NCBI RefSeq assembly: GCF_014855495.1 | Contig: NZ_JACYFJ010000008.1 | Location: 62,001-126,000, forward strand | Source: Euzebyella saccharophila | GTDB taxonomy: Bacteria; Bacteroidota; Bacteroidia; Flavobacteriales; Flavobacteriaceae | Direction of reading: 5' to 3' | Length of the DNA: 64,000 nt | Part shown: one piece after another, positions 16,318-26,503 of the stretch | How the letters are laid out: every line of letters begins with the position of its first letter | Numbering within the stretch: position 1 is the stretch's first letter | Notes under the pieces: model-generated | What the model was told of the DNA's origin: nothing | The model's input: only the letters and a program-made list of their open reading frames with translations | Database searches by the model: none | Position numbers and translations under genes: made by a program

Positions 16318-18819
16318 ATGAAAAGACTCCTTTTACCCCTTTTACTTTTATTCGCTTTTTTTGCCACGGCCCAGAGCAAAGTGGGCGGTATAGTGCTGGA
16401 TGAGTATGATAATCCAGTGGCTTTTGCCAATATCTTATTTAAAAATTCCTATGAGGGTACCATAACGGACGATAATGGTAATTTTTATATGGAGTCTGAT
16501 GTTACCCATGATACATTGGTTATTTCCTTTATTGGTTACGAAAATTTAGAAATTCCGTTGACATCCAAAGTAATGTACGATATGAAAGTACAGCTTAAGG
16601 AATCTAGCGAAGCTTTGAAGGAGGTGGTGGTTTTTGCGGGAAAACAATCCAAGAAGAACAATCCGGCTGTAGAGATACTCAAGAAGATTTGGGCAAAAAA
16701 GAGACAAAATGGCGTACGTCAATTTAAGCAATATGCTTTTGATAAATACGAAAAGGTAGAATTTGACCTCAATACCATTGATAGTACCCTCATGAAAAGG
16801 AAAATTTTCAAGGGCCTCGAATTTGTATTTCAAGATTTGGATACTTCCCGTATCACTGGAAAAACATACCTGCCCATTTTCCTAAACGAAACCTTTTCAA
16901 AAGTCTATGGAGATAATATCCTCAAAGAGGAAAAGGAAGATGTACTGGGCAATAAGAATTCCGGGTTTGATAATAACCAGGCCATCATTGGTTTTATAGC
17001 GGATTTGTATCAGGATTATGACATTTATGACAATTACCTAAAGTTTTTTGATAAGAGTTTTACCAGCCCTCTTTCCCGTACAGGAGTAGATACCTATAAC
17101 TATGCATTGCGAGACAGTGCTTATGTAGATAATAAATGGTGTTATAACATCGTGTATTACCCAAGAAGGAAGAATGAGTTGACATTTAAGGGAGATTTTT
17201 GGGTGAATGATACCACCTACGCCATCAAAAATATAAACCTGGAAGTTACCAAAAGCGCCAACATCAATTGGGTAAAGGAAATTTACATTGAACAGGATTT
17301 TGAGGTGGTAAATGATTCCGTTTTCTTACTTAAAAGGGATTATATGATGAGTGATTTTTCCTTTAGTAAAAAGGAGAAATCCAGAGGGGTCTACGGTAAG
17401 CGAACCACGGTTTATGACCATTATAAATTCAACCAAACAAAACCAAAAGAGTTTTACCGTACGGAGAGCAACCCCTATGACCCTATAGTGCAAACTAGGG
17501 ATAGCGCCTTTTGGTCTACCAATCGATTGGAGGGTTTAAATAAGGACGAGAAGGGTATCTACCAGTTGTTGGATACACTGAAAACCGTTCCCAAATTCAA
17601 GAGCTATTACAATTTGGTAAGTATTCTGGGCTCCGGCTATGTAGAAATCGATAAATGGAACATGGATATTGGTTCGGTTTATGATGTTTTTGGATACAAC
17701 CAGGCCGAAGGCCCTCGCGTACGTTTGGGGGCTAGAACCTATTTTGGGGAGAACGACCTTTGGCGCCTAGAAGGCTACATGGCTTATGGTTTTACAGATC
17801 AGAAAGTAAAATATGGAACATCTGGAAAGTTTCTTTTAGACCGAAAAACGAGATTGATCGTCTCCGGTGGAAATAGGCGGGATATTGAACAATTGGGTGT
17901 TAGCCTTACTGCTACCAATGATGTGTTGGGCCGCAGTATTGCTTCCTCATCCCTTGTGACCGTTGGTGCCAACAATCGCTTGACCAACATCAACTTGAGC
18001 AAGCTCGGTTTTGAAATGGAACCGGTTACCAATTTGCGCATTGGGGTAGGAGGAACCTTTAGAACCTTAAGTTCTGCCTTGCCCCAAGATTTTAGTCTTG
18101 ATTACATAGACCCTGATGAACCGGGGGGCATTGCAAAGACCATAAGGCAATTTGATTTTAATGCTCTTTTAATCTATACTCCCGGCAAAAGAACCATTGG
18201 TTATGGAGTGGAGCGCCGTACTATTAATGACAATTACAGTACGCTGCTATTGAACTATACTAAAGGGAGTGAAGGTATTTTTAGTAGTGATTTTGATTAT
18301 AGTAAGCTTCAGTTCGCCTATAGTCAGCCATGGCAAATAGGAGGTTTTGGTAGGTTGTACAGTACCCTGGAAATGGGTAAAACCTTTGGTAAAGTGCCAT
18401 TAGGGCTATTAAATGTAATACCGGGTAATCAAACCTTTTTTTCCAACTATGGGACCTTTCCTAACCTGGATTTCTATGAATTTGTAACCGATACCTATGT
18501 GGCGCTGCATTTGCAACATAATTTTAATGGGCGATTATTTGCGAGAATTCCATTATTGCGAAAATTGAATCTTAGGGAAGTAGTGGGACTTAGAGGGGTT
18601 TGGGGAACGCTATCAGATGAGAATATTGCGTTAAGTGCGCCCGCTGCCGTTAATACGCCGTTACAGGCCCCTGATGATAAAATTTACTATGAATACTCCT
18701 TCGGAATAGGTAATATTTTTAAAATTCTTCGAATAGATTTTAATTTTAGGGGCAATTATTTGGATGCACCCAATGCGCGGCCTTTCAGTGTAACGGGAAC
18801 CTTTGGCTTTGATTTTTAA
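16318..18819 (+). CDS. DUF5686 outer-membrane protein with CarboxypepD_reg-like domain
   Basis: 833 residues. A signal peptide (LLLPLLLLFAFFATAQ) precedes a CarboxypepD_reg-like beta-sandwich (VGGIVLDEYDNPVAFANILF, TLVISFIGYENLEIPL). The rest is the DUF5686 region with alternating hydrophobic strands that suggest a C-terminal beta barrel ending in VTGTFGFDF, a terminal Phe as in outer-membrane proteins. The N-terminal sandwich resembles that of TonB-dependent receptors but no plug domain is present. Function unknown; widespread in Bacteroidota. Confidence 0.88.
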   Translation: MKRLLLPLLLLFAFFATAQSKVGGIVLDEYDNPVAFANILFKNSYEGTITDDNGNFYMESDVTHDTLVISFIGYENLEIPLTSKVMYDMKVQLKESSEALKEVVVFAGKQSKKNNPAVEILKKIWAKKRQNGVRQFKQYAFDKYEKVEFDLNTIDSTLMKRKIFKGLEFVFQDLDTSRITGKTYLPIFLNETFSKVYGDNILKEEKEDVLGNKNSGFDNNQAIIGFIADLYQDYDIYDNYLKFFDKSFTSPLSRTGVDTYNYALRDSAYVDNKWCYNIVYYPRRKNELTFKGDFWVNDTTYAIKNINLEVTKSANINWVKEIYIEQDFEVVNDSVFLLKRDYMMSDFSFSKKEKSRGVYGKRTTVYDHYKFNQTKPKEFYRTESNPYDPIVQTRDSAFWSTNRLEGLNKDEKGIYQLLDTLKTVPKFKSYYNLVSILGSGYVEIDKWNMDIGSVYDVFGYNQAEGPRVRLGARTYFGENDLWRLEGYMAYGFTDQKVKYGTSGKFLLDRKTRLIVSGGNRRDIEQLGVSLTATNDVLGRSIASSSLVTVGANNRLTNINLSKLGFEMEPVTNLRIGVGGTFRTLSSALPQDFSLDYIDPDEPGGIAKTIRQFDFNALLIYTPGKRTIGYGVERRTINDNYSTLLLNYTKGSEGIFSSDFDYSKLQFAYSQPWQIGGFGRLYSTLEMGKTFGKVPLGLLNVIPGNQTFFSNYGTFPNLDFYEFVTDTYVALHLQHNFNGRLFARIPLLRKLNLREVVGLRGVWGTLSDENIALSAPAAVNTPLQAPDDKIYYEYSFGIGNIFKILRIDFNFRGNYLDAPNARPFSVTGTFGFDF

Positions 18820-18983
18820 AAGTTTGTAAGTCAATTCCTTGAGGTTATGCGTTTTTTTCTGTGGAAGCCTCACTTTTCTAAGTAATATTCAATGAACATG
18901 AGGGTATTTTAAAAGGCTTGGATTTATGTGCCCTTAGACCTTGTTTTTTTGTGGATTGTGCACTTCTTGGGGTTCTATTTTCG

Positions 18984-18991
18984 TACCTTCG
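18984..18991 (+). promoter_or_regulatory. Candidate -7 element for ppa
   Basis: TACCTTCG, one mismatch from the Bacteroidota -7 consensus TAnnTTTG, 23 bp before the ppa start. A second match, TATTTTCG, lies at 18976-18983. No well-spaced -33 TTTG was found. Confidence 0.35.
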
Positions 18992-19014
18992 CAACTTTAA
19001 ACAAAACCTCAATA

Positions 19015-19542
19015 ATGGGAAAGAAAACGAATATAACTTTCGATGTTTTAATAGAAATACCAAAAGGAAGTAGAAATAAATACGAATATGATTTTGTGTT
19101 GAACAAAATCCGCTTTGACAGAATGCTTTTTTCATCCATGATGTATCCAGGAGACTATGGATTTATACCTGAAACCTTGGCCTTGGACAAAGACCCCTTG
19201 GATGTTTTGGTTATGGGTACAGAACCTGTTTATCCAATGGTAGTAATGGAAGTAAAGCCTATTGGTGTTTTCCATATGACCGATGAAAAAGGTCCCGATG
19301 AAAAGATTATCTGCGTTCCTGTCTCCGATCCCATTTGGAGCAATAATAATGATATAAGTGATTTAAATCCGCATAGATTAAAAGAGATTGAGCACTTCTT
19401 TCAGGTGTATAAAGATTTGGAAAAAAAGAAAGTTGATACCGGTGGATGGGGTAATGCTGAGGAAGCCGTAAAAATCTATCACGAGTGCGTAAAGCGCTAC
19501 GATGAAAGTGATTTAAAAAAGAAGCGTACTTTTACGATATAA
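19015..19542 (+). CDS. ppa: Inorganic pyrophosphatase (soluble, family I)
   Basis: Hydrolyses PPi to phosphate in the cytoplasm. 175 residues. Motifs: IEIPKGSRNKYEYD at the start (Mg/PPi contacts), the active-site signature YPGDYGFIPET, DKDPLDVLVM with the metal-binding aspartates, and KEIEHFFQVYKDLEKKK. An in-frame start 87 bases upstream exists, but the ATG at 19015 begins the conserved domain. A terminator separates it from the membrane PPase gene hppA, which uses the same substrate to pump ions. Confidence 0.95.
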   Translation: MGKKTNITFDVLIEIPKGSRNKYEYDFVLNKIRFDRMLFSSMMYPGDYGFIPETLALDKDPLDVLVMGTEPVYPMVVMEVKPIGVFHMTDEKGPDEKIICVPVSDPIWSNNNDISDLNPHRLKEIEHFFQVYKDLEKKKVDTGGWGNAEEAVKIYHECVKRYDESDLKKKRTFTI

Positions 19543-19563
19543 TCAAAAATACGTTCAGAATAT

Positions 19564-19596
19564 AGCCTTATTATCGAAATAATAAGGCTTTTTTTA
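19564..19596 (+). terminator. Terminator after ppa
   Basis: AGCCTTATTAT pairs with ATAATAAGGCT around a short loop, followed by a T-run. Confidence 0.88.
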
Positions 19597-19650
19597 TTTA
19601 TTCTATTTTACTACTTTAGGTGCCATTGTTTATACTAAACCAATAAAATA

Positions 19651-22038
19651 ATGGAATCAATCGTAATGTTTTTACCGGTATTCGGTGTTCTGGCGCTACT
19701 TTTCGTAGCCTGGAAAAATGCTTGGGTAGGCAAGCAGGAGGTAGGTGATGAGAAAATGGCGAGAATCGCCAAAAATATCTCGGACGGCGCCATGTCATTC
19801 TTAAAGGCCGAATATAAAATTCTCTCTGTTTTTGTAATTGCAGTTGCCATCTTACTTTTCTTTAAAGGAAGTAACGAGGAAGGTTCCAATGGAATGGTGG
19901 CTATTTCCTTTATTGTGGGTGCAATTTGTTCTGCACTTGCCGGCTTTATTGGAATGAAAGTAGCCACTAAGGCCAACGTTAGAACCACCAATGCGGCAAG
20001 AACTTCCTTAGGTAAGGCTTTGGAAGTAGCTTTTGCAGGAGGAGCCGTTATGGGACTTGGCGTTGTTGGTCTTGGAGTTTTGGGTCTTAGCGGACTGTTC
20101 ATGTTATATAGCGGACAAGGTTGGAGTATAGGAGAGGTGCTTAATGTGCTGTCCGGCTTTTCCCTTGGTGCTTCTTCCATCGCGCTATTTGCGCGAGTAG
20201 GTGGTGGAATTTATACCAAGGCTGCTGATGTAGGTGCCGATTTGGTAGGTAAGGTAGAAGCGGGAATTCCTGAAGACCACCCTTTAAATCCTGCTACTAT
20301 TGCCGATAACGTGGGGGATAATGTGGGAGATGTGGCCGGTATGGGTGCCGATTTATTTGAATCCTATGTGGGTTCAATTATTGGAACCATGGTATTGGGT
20401 GCCGCTTTTGTTCAGATTGATACATTTGCCGGGGCTTTTGATGGTCTGGGAGCGGTTTACCTTCCCTTGGTGTTGGCTGCTATTGGTATTATTATGTCTA
20501 TAATCGGTACCTTCTTTGTAAAGGTGAAGGAAGGCGGAAACCCTCAAACAGCATTAAATATTGGTGAATTTGGATCTGCTGGATTGATGTTGGTAGCTTC
20601 CTATTTTATCATCACCATGATGTTGCCCGATAGTTGGAATTTTGGAGGGGAAACCTATACTTCTATGGGCGTTTTTTATGCGGTACTTGCCGGATTGGTC
20701 GCGGGTCTTGCCGTTGGTAAGGTCACCGAGTACTATACAGGAACGGGAACCAAACCCGTTAATTCCATTGTAAAACAATCCGAAACCGGATCGGCCACTA
20801 ATATAATTGCCGGTCTAGGGGTTGGAATGATGTCTACCATGTTCCCCATACTTATCATTGCTGCGGCAATCATTGTTTCCCATATGTTCGCTGGTCTGTA
20901 CGGTATAGCCATTGCGGCGGTAGGGATGCTGGCCAATACAGGAATTCAGTTGGCGGTAGATGCCTACGGACCTATTTCCGATAATGCGGGGGGTATTGCT
21001 GAAATGTCCGAGTTGCCTAGTGAAGTACGGGAACGCACCGATAAATTGGATGCAGTAGGGAACACCACGGCAGCCATTGGAAAAGGATTTGCCATTGCTT
21101 CTGCGGCCTTAACGGCTCTTGCCTTGTTTGCGGCCTTTATGCAAACCGCCAATGTAACGGGAATTGATGTTTCCAAACCAACCGTAATGGCCGGACTTTT
21201 AGTAGGGGGAATGTTGCCATTTGTCTTTTCGGCACTTTCTATGAATGCTGTAGGGCGTGCCGCCATGGCCATGATCGAGGAGGTAAGGCGTCAATTTAGG
21301 GATATTCCACAATTGAAGGCGGCTTTGGAAGTGATGCGTCAAGTAGATTCGGATATGTCCAAAGCTTCACCTGAGCAACGTGCAATTTTTGATCAAGCAG
21401 ATGGGGTTGCCGAGTATGAAAAGTGCGTGGCGATTTCAACACAAGCCTCAATAAGAGAAATGGTATTGCCAGGTTTATTGGCCATCGCTGTTCCTGTGGC
21501 TGTTGGTTTTCTTGGAGGTGCGGAGATGTTAGGTGGACTTCTAGCGGGTGTTACTACTTGCGGGGTGCTTATGGCTATATTCCAATCCAATGCCGGGGGT
21601 GCTTGGGACAACGCCAAAAAGATGATAGAGGAACAAGGGAGAAAAGGTACGGATGCCCATAAAGCTGCCGTAGTAGGAGATACGGTTGGTGATCCGTTTA
21701 AGGATACTTCTGGCCCTTCACTTAATATCCTCTTAAAACTAATGTCTGTAGTGGCATTGGTCATTGCGCCTAGTATTGCCAATAATGTTAGCGGTATGGC
21801 CGGAGAAATCGAAGAGAAGGAAATTAAAATTGAAATGAAGTCCGAAGTAAATGGGGAATTGACCCAAGCCACCATTGCATATACCGAAGTTATCAATGGA
21901 AAGAAAGTGAGCCAAGAGAAAACTTTCAATGGTACTTCAGAGGAGGTAAAAGAACAGCTACAATCATTTGAAAATAAAGTGAATGCCCAAGAGGGAAATT
22001 CAAAAATTGAAATTGAAAGTATTGATATTCGCAAGTGA
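19651..22038 (+). CDS. hppA: K+-stimulated membrane pyrophosphatase (Na+/H+ pump)
   Basis: Polytopic inner-membrane pump driven by PPi hydrolysis. 795 residues with about 16 hydrophobic segments. Catalytic signatures: [40 protein letters not shown], and the second set [19 protein letters not shown] and [30 protein letters not shown] carries Ala where K+-independent pumps have Lys, so it should be K+-dependent; in such Bacteroidota enzymes the pumped ion is often Na+. After the last helix ([10 protein letters not shown]) it has an unusual polar tail of about 75 residues, predicted to lie in the periplasm or cytoplasm depending on topology. Confidence 0.93.
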   Translation: MESIVMFLPVFGVLALLFVAWKNAWVGKQEVGDEKMARIAKNISDGAMSFLKAEYKILSVFVIAVAILLFFKGSNEEGSNGMVAISFIVGAICSALAGFIGMKVATKANVRTTNAARTSLGKALEVAFAGGAVMGLGVVGLGVLGLSGLFMLYSGQGWSIGEVLNVLSGFSLGASSIALFARVGGGIYTKAADVGADLVGKVEAGIPEDHPLNPATIADNVGDNVGDVAGMGADLFESYVGSIIGTMVLGAAFVQIDTFAGAFDGLGAVYLPLVLAAIGIIMSIIGTFFVKVKEGGNPQTALNIGEFGSAGLMLVASYFIITMMLPDSWNFGGETYTSMGVFYAVLAGLVAGLAVGKVTEYYTGTGTKPVNSIVKQSETGSATNIIAGLGVGMMSTMFPILIIAAAIIVSHMFAGLYGIAIAAVGMLANTGIQLAVDAYGPISDNAGGIAEMSELPSEVRERTDKLDAVGNTTAAIGKGFAIASAALTALALFAAFMQTANVTGIDVSKPTVMAGLLVGGMLPFVFSALSMNAVGRAAMAMIEEVRRQFRDIPQLKAALEVMRQVDSDMSKASPEQRAIFDQADGVAEYEKCVAISTQASIREMVLPGLLAIAVPVAVGFLGGAEMLGGLLAGVTTCGVLMAIFQSNAGGAWDNAKKMIEEQGRKGTDAHKAAVVGDTVGDPFKDTSGPSLNILLKLMSVVALVIAPSIANNVSGMAGEIEEKEIKIEMKSEVNGELTQATIAYTEVINGKKVSQEKTFNGTSEEVKEQLQSFENKVNAQEGNSKIEIESIDIRK

Positions 22039-22068
22039 ATATCCTCAACTTGAATTATGATTGAAAAG

Positions 22069-22090
22069 GCCACCTTCGGGTGGCTTTTTT
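22069..22090 (+). terminator. Terminator after hppA
   Basis: GCCACC-TTCG-GGTGGC, a UUCG tetraloop hairpin, followed by six T residues. Confidence 0.92.
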
Positions 22091-22296
22091 ATTTCAAAAT
22101 GTATTTTTTGGCTTGTTAACCATGTTTTTAAATGCAGGTTTCGTAATAAACACAAAGTATGTTTTGTATTCTGCTTAATTTATCCATGGTAAGATACGGG
22201 CTTCATAATTTTAAATTTTCCGTGGATAATACTCGCCAATAGCTCAGTATAAAAGAGGATGAATCATTAAATTTGGAGGTTTAAACCAAACCACCA

Positions 22297-23400
22297 ATGA
22301 AAAAAATAGTATTACCATTAGTTTTGCTTTTTAGCCTTTTCGCTTACTCCCAAACGGCCAAGGTGCCTGTGTATGCTTGGGTTGGAGGCCCGGGAAAAGC
22401 AACCGATCAAGAACTCAAGGAGCAATTTTTAGAATTTAAGGAAAAGGGTATAGACGGTCTTATGTACAGTGGCGGCCATGACCCCGAAACTTACGAAAGA
22501 GTAGGCAAATTTGTAAAGGAAGCAGGATTGGAATTCCATACTTGGATACCTACCATGATTCAGGGCGACCCAAAAATTAAACCAGAATGGTATGGGGTAA
22601 GCGGAAAAGGGGAGTCCACCTATGAAATTCAGCCTTACGCGCCGTATTATAAGTTTATGTGTCCTAACAAAAAGGGAGTACGTAACTATTTGAAAGATTT
22701 ATATACGGGCGTAGCCGAAGTGGAGCACGTTGATGGTATTCATTTAGATTATATCCGATATCCTGATGTAATTTTGGCTCGCGGACTATGGGAAAAGTAT
22801 GGACTGATTCAAGACCGAGAATTTCCCGAGTATGATTTTTGCTACTGTGACACTTGTACCAAGGATTTTAAAAAGAAAAGTGGCATTGATATTACCAAAG
22901 TGGAAGACCCCACTACGGTTCATGAGTGGAAGGAATTTAGGTATGATGTAATCACTGGCTTGGTGAAGGAAATCAAAGAGGCCGTTCATGAAAAAGGAAA
23001 AAAGGTGAATGCAGCAGTGTTTCCAGGTCCCACCATTTCCAAAAAATTGGTACGCCAAGAATGGAACAATTGGGGTTTGGATGCCTATTTCCCGATGAAC
23101 TACAACGACTTTTATATGGCCAACACGCTTTGGATTGGAAGCCAAGTTAAAGAGGAAGTACAAGCAGCAGGCGAAACACCGGTTTATAGTGGCTTGTTTA
23201 TCTGTCCTCGCCCATGGAACAAGGACAACGAAGAAGACCCGGAAGGCCATGGATTATTACCGGAAGAATTGGGAGACGCCATTAAAGAATCTATGGAGAA
23301 CGGTGCGGCCGGAATTTGCTTGTTTACCCCCGGTAGAATGACCGATGCCCATTGGGCCGCTTTCAAAGAGGCCATTTACAAGGAATATACCGTAGAATAG
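22297..23400 (+). CDS. Secreted glycoside-hydrolase-like (GHL10-type) TIM-barrel protein
   Basis: 367 residues with signal peptide (IVLPLVLLFSLFAYSQ). The barrel shows VPVYAWVGGPGK, GIDGLMYSGGH, VDGIHLDYIRYPD (a characteristic strand of the glycosyl-hydrolase-like 10 group), WGLDAYFPMNYNDFY and GAAGICLFTPGRMTD. A small Cys cluster (DFCYCDTCTKDF) follows the fourth strand. Substrate cannot be told. Exported to the periplasm or beyond. It is bounded by terminators on both sides and so is probably monocistronic. Confidence 0.75.
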   Translation: MKKIVLPLVLLFSLFAYSQTAKVPVYAWVGGPGKATDQELKEQFLEFKEKGIDGLMYSGGHDPETYERVGKFVKEAGLEFHTWIPTMIQGDPKIKPEWYGVSGKGESTYEIQPYAPYYKFMCPNKKGVRNYLKDLYTGVAEVEHVDGIHLDYIRYPDVILARGLWEKYGLIQDREFPEYDFCYCDTCTKDFKKKSGIDITKVEDPTTVHEWKEFRYDVITGLVKEIKEAVHEKGKKVNAAVFPGPTISKKLVRQEWNNWGLDAYFPMNYNDFYMANTLWIGSQVKEEVQAAGETPVYSGLFICPRPWNKDNEEDPEGHGLLPEELGDAIKESMENGAAGICLFTPGRMTDAHWAAFKEAIYKEYTVE

Positions 23401-23418
23401 CGAATCATAGATAGCTAG

Positions 23419-23461
23419 TAACTAAAAGAAAGCACCTCATTCGAGGTGCTTTCTTTTAGTT
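23419..23461. terminator. Bidirectional terminator with a 20-bp stem
   Basis: A long inverted repeat (arms beginning TAACTAAAAGAAAGCACCTC) with a 3- to 4-base loop lies between converging genes and reaches into the stop codon of the minus-strand gene at 23460. Confidence 0.85.
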
Positions 23462-24401
23462 ACTTGTCCAAAAACTCCAACATTTTTTTATTGACTACTT
23501 CCGCTTGGTCCATCGATAAAAAGTGCCCGGCATTGCTGATGATTTCTCCTTCACCTCTGGGAAGAGAATTGGCAATTTTAACGGTCTTTGGTTCATTGAT
23601 TATATCGTCATCCCCAATTAAGACCAAAACCGGCATTTGTAGTGTTTGCAATTTCTTGGTAGAAAAGGGACGCATGCTTAAAATAAATTCGTTATCAGAA
23701 TCGGTTTCCAATCCTAGTTTGTATTGCTGAATATAAGAGTCCTTTATATGTGTGACGTCTGCTGACATGCTTTCCAAGGTCTGTTCTATCCGCTTTTCTT
23801 TGGAAGAAAACAATTTGACGATGTTTTTAAACAAATCCTTACTAGGTCTGATCCATGTAAAAGTTTGGGCCGGACTCAACAAAATCATGCTCTTGATTCT
23901 TTTCTGGTTACTAAATGCCAAGTTTACTGCCAGCCAACCCCCTCGTGAGGCTCCAATAAGGTGAAAATTGTCCACTTTTAGGGCAAAGAGCACCTCTTCA
24001 TACCAATCTACTACCTTTTCTACATTTTCTACTTTATCGTATACGTGGGATTTTCCAGGTTCTAAAAGAAAGTCAATGGCAAATACCCGATAATTTTCGC
24101 TTAACGCTTGAATGTTTGGGTACCACATAGTTGAACTTGCATTCATGCCATGGAGCAGTACCATAGGTTCTCCATTTTTTGGCCCGCTTACCAATACATG
24201 GGCAATTCCGTCGGTGGTAGGGATGTAGAGTTCTTCATAATCCGTCGGCCAAAGTTCTAAGGTTCGGTCATATGCCTCATAGTATGTGGAGTCTAATTGC
24301 GAGGCTTCGGTAATGTAATCCGGTACTTCTTTATAGGCAGCAAACTTGTCCGTACAACTAAAAAGAACGAGGCAAGCCGTAGTTATAATTATAAATCTCA
24401 T
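23460..24401 (-). CDS. Alpha/beta hydrolase lipoprotein
   Basis: 313 residues. The N-terminus is a lipoprotein signal (RFIIITTACLVLFSC). The hydrolase core has the oxyanion strand MVLLHGMNASSTMW, nucleophile elbow GASRGG, acid strand VLVLIGDDDIINEP and catalytic His in NAGHFLSMDQ, so all triad residues are present. Likely an envelope-anchored esterase or peptidase-like enzyme with unknown substrate. ATG at 24401 preferred to TTG at 24416 because it opens the signal peptide. Confidence 0.85.
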   Translation of the reverse strand: MRFIIITTACLVLFSCTDKFAAYKEVPDYITEASQLDSTYYEAYDRTLELWPTDYEELYIPTTDGIAHVLVSGPKNGEPMVLLHGMNASSTMWYPNIQALSENYRVFAIDFLLEPGKSHVYDKVENVEKVVDWYEEVLFALKVDNFHLIGASRGGWLAVNLAFSNQKRIKSMILLSPAQTFTWIRPSKDLFKNIVKLFSSKEKRIEQTLESMSADVTHIKDSYIQQYKLGLETDSDNEFILSMRPFSTKKLQTLQMPVLVLIGDDDIINEPKTVKIANSLPRGEGEIISNAGHFLSMDQAEVVNKKMLEFLDK

Positions 24402-24576
24402 CTGGGGGAATTTCAACTAATCCGTAAAGATGGTGAGTAGACTTGTTAAAATCAAAAAAAATAGAGCAAAGCTCGCTGATCTCGCTAACCGGTTCAAAAC
24501 GGTCTCTAATTTTATAAGCATCAAAGAGCCTTAACATGATGTGTTTGAGTATTTAGGTTGTTGAATCAGGACGTAG

Positions 24577-24598
24577 AAAAAGCCACCGAAGTGGCTTT
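24577..24598 (-). terminator. Terminator after the tonB-like gene
   Basis: On the minus strand AAAGCCAC-TTCG-GTGGCTTT followed by Ts. It ends the gene at 24602. Confidence 0.85.
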
Positions 24599-24601
24599 GG
24601 A

Positions 24602-25306
24602 TTATTGTAGTTTAAAGTTGATAGGAATACTGAAGGGCACTCGTACGGCACGGTCCCGTTGCTTTCCCGGAGTCATTTTAGGGAGTTTTCCAATGATTCG
24701 CTTTGCTTCGTTCTCAAGTAATTTGTCCGGTCCCCGCATTTGTATTTGACCGATGCTGCCATCTTTTTCAATGACGAACATGGTGCTTACGCGGCCTTCA
24801 ATTCCCATTTCCTGAGCTATTTCGGGATATTTGAAATTCTTTTTAATGTGCTTCATCAACATTTCTTGAAAACAGGCTCTTTTGTCCTTCGCTTTTTCAC
24901 AGCCCGGAAAAACCGGTACTTCTTCAATAGTGATAAAAGGAATAGACTCCGGCTCATCGTTTTCCATCACCTCCACGTCCGCTACTTCTATTATTTCTTT
25001 GTTTTGATCCGTTTCAGTAGAAGCCATTTCGGTTTCAATTACTTCTTCATCATCTTCAATTATTTCAATGATTGGAGGTGCGGTTAAAGGTGCTGGCGGT
25101 GGGGGTGTTTTGATATGCGTGGTAAAAGGTACTTCTTCAATAAGTTCATCTTGGACGTTCATACTAGCTACATAGCCATAATTTTTATCATAGGTTTTCC
25201 ACTCCAAGGCGAGGAGCGTAACAAGAAGGACAAATAGTAGAGCAAAAAGAAAATATATGCCTCTGTCTCGGTTAATATCCGCTTTGGGATTTTTCTTTGA
25301 TTCCAT
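24602..25306 (-). CDS. Energy transducer TonB
   Basis: 234 residues. One N-terminal membrane anchor (GIYFLFALLFVLLVTLLALE), a periplasmic Pro- and acid-rich linker (HIKTPPPPAPLTAPP, then repeated E/D stretches), and a C-terminal TonB domain (PEIAQEMGIEGRVSTMFVIE, GQIQMRGPDKLLENEAKRII, PFSIPINFKLQ). FPGCEKAKDKRACFQEML before the domain is typical of Bacteroidota TonB paralogues. No exbB/exbD or receptor is adjacent, so this is probably one of several TonBs. Confidence 0.92.
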   Translation of the reverse strand: MESKKNPKADINRDRGIYFLFALLFVLLVTLLALEWKTYDKNYGYVASMNVQDELIEEVPFTTHIKTPPPPAPLTAPPIIEIIEDDEEVIETEMASTETDQNKEIIEVADVEVMENDEPESIPFITIEEVPVFPGCEKAKDKRACFQEMLMKHIKKNFKYPEIAQEMGIEGRVSTMFVIEKDGSIGQIQMRGPDKLLENEAKRIIGKLPKMTPGKQRDRAVRVPFSIPINFKLQ

Positions 25307-25495
25307 AATTCAAGGGTTTATAAATTTCTATGGATGAAGCTATGTTTCCTTTTGTAGAATTAAAACCGGCAATGAGTAACACCCCTATTTGGGTGAGGGA
25401 ACATTAATTTACTGATTGAAAGCTCAAGGGCTTTTGCGATATTTGTTATGGGTTTCGTGTTATGACCACATTGAACTTTCGTCTAAATTTGTACT

Positions 25496-26500
25496 ATGGG
25501 TTTATTTGGAAAAAGAGATAAACTACAAATCATTACTTTTCAAGGTTATGGTACCAATACGCATTTTTATGCAAGGGGCCGAGCATTGGAAGATGAAGAA
25601 ATAGACTTGTCTCAAAAGGGAGTTTTTAATTTAATTTGGAATACCTACAAACGTTTTGAGACAGATGAGGTTAAAAATACCCAAGTGACCATTACGCTTC
25701 CTGATGGTCAAAAAATTGAAGGCAAAACGGATGGGGCCGGTTACTATAAAATAAAATGTAATCTGCAGGATTTAAGAACCTTGACCAATAGCGAGGGTTG
25801 GTTGGCCTTTGAGATTGCCTTTAATGACCCAACGCTTAAAAGGGAAATTTTACACCAAAATAGATTTCCGGGAGAAATGCTCATACCGTCTTCCAAAGCC
25901 CGTTTTGGGGTGATTAGTGATATTGATGATACCATTTTGCATACGGGCGTGGTCTCTTCCTTAAAATGGAAGGTGATTTTTAATACCGTGTTTAAAACGG
26001 CCGAAAGACGAAAGCCTTTAGCCGGAGCCGCGGAATTTTACCAATTGCTGCATCAGGGTAAAAACGGAAATGAGGCCAATCCTATATTCTACGTTAGTCA
26101 CAGTCCTTGGAATATGTACCGATATCTCGAACTTTTTCTGCAGCAGAACGTTTTTCCTAAGGGGCCAATTCTTTTACGGAGCTTTCCCATATTTGGTCGG
26201 AAAAAGCCCAACGAGAAACCTCAAAAGCAAAAAGAAATCTTAAACATTCTAAAAACCTTTCCCAGTCTGAAAATCATTTTGATTGGCGACAGTGGGGAAC
26301 ATGATGCGGATATTTATAAAGAGATTACCGAGCTATATCCAAATCAAATAATTGCTATCTATTTGCGAAGCGTTGCCCACAAAAAACGTATGCAGCGTGT
26401 TAAGGGGCTTTTTGATAACTACACAACGGTCCCGGTACTTTTGGTAGAAAGCAGTGAACAGGCTATTGCCCATGCCAAGCAACAAGGTTTTATAAAATAG
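25496..26500 (+). CDS. APP1-family phosphatidate-phosphatase-like protein (DUF2183)
   Basis: 334 residues. The haloacid-dehalogenase-type motif FGVISDIDDTILHTG (near residue 140) gives the nucleophile aspartates, YVSHSPWNMY supplies the Thr/Ser motif, and LIGDSGEHDADIY the acidic metal motif, as in yeast App1. Predicted to dephosphorylate phosphatidate or a related lipid. A TAAATTTG promoter-like element ends 4 bp before the ATG, which may mean a leaderless transcript or a start further in. Converges with the deoxynucleoside kinase gene with a 3-bp gap. Confidence 0.82.
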   Translation: MGLFGKRDKLQIITFQGYGTNTHFYARGRALEDEEIDLSQKGVFNLIWNTYKRFETDEVKNTQVTITLPDGQKIEGKTDGAGYYKIKCNLQDLRTLTNSEGWLAFEIAFNDPTLKREILHQNRFPGEMLIPSSKARFGVISDIDDTILHTGVVSSLKWKVIFNTVFKTAERRKPLAGAAEFYQLLHQGKNGNEANPIFYVSHSPWNMYRYLELFLQQNVFPKGPILLRSFPIFGRKKPNEKPQKQKEILNILKTFPSLKIILIGDSGEHDADIYKEITELYPNQIIAIYLRSVAHKKRMQRVKGLFDNYTTVPVLLVESSEQAIAHAKQQGFIK

Positions 26501-26503
26501 CGC

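Noticed and set aside
18928-19014. N-terminal extension of ppa
   Set aside because: Family members begin close to MGKKTN; the extension is hydrophobic, unconserved-looking and overlaps promoter-like sequence.
24402-24576. Small gene or RNA in the gap between the alpha/beta hydrolase and tonB-like genes
   Set aside because: No convincing ORF, tRNA-like fold or known motif beyond the tonB terminator.
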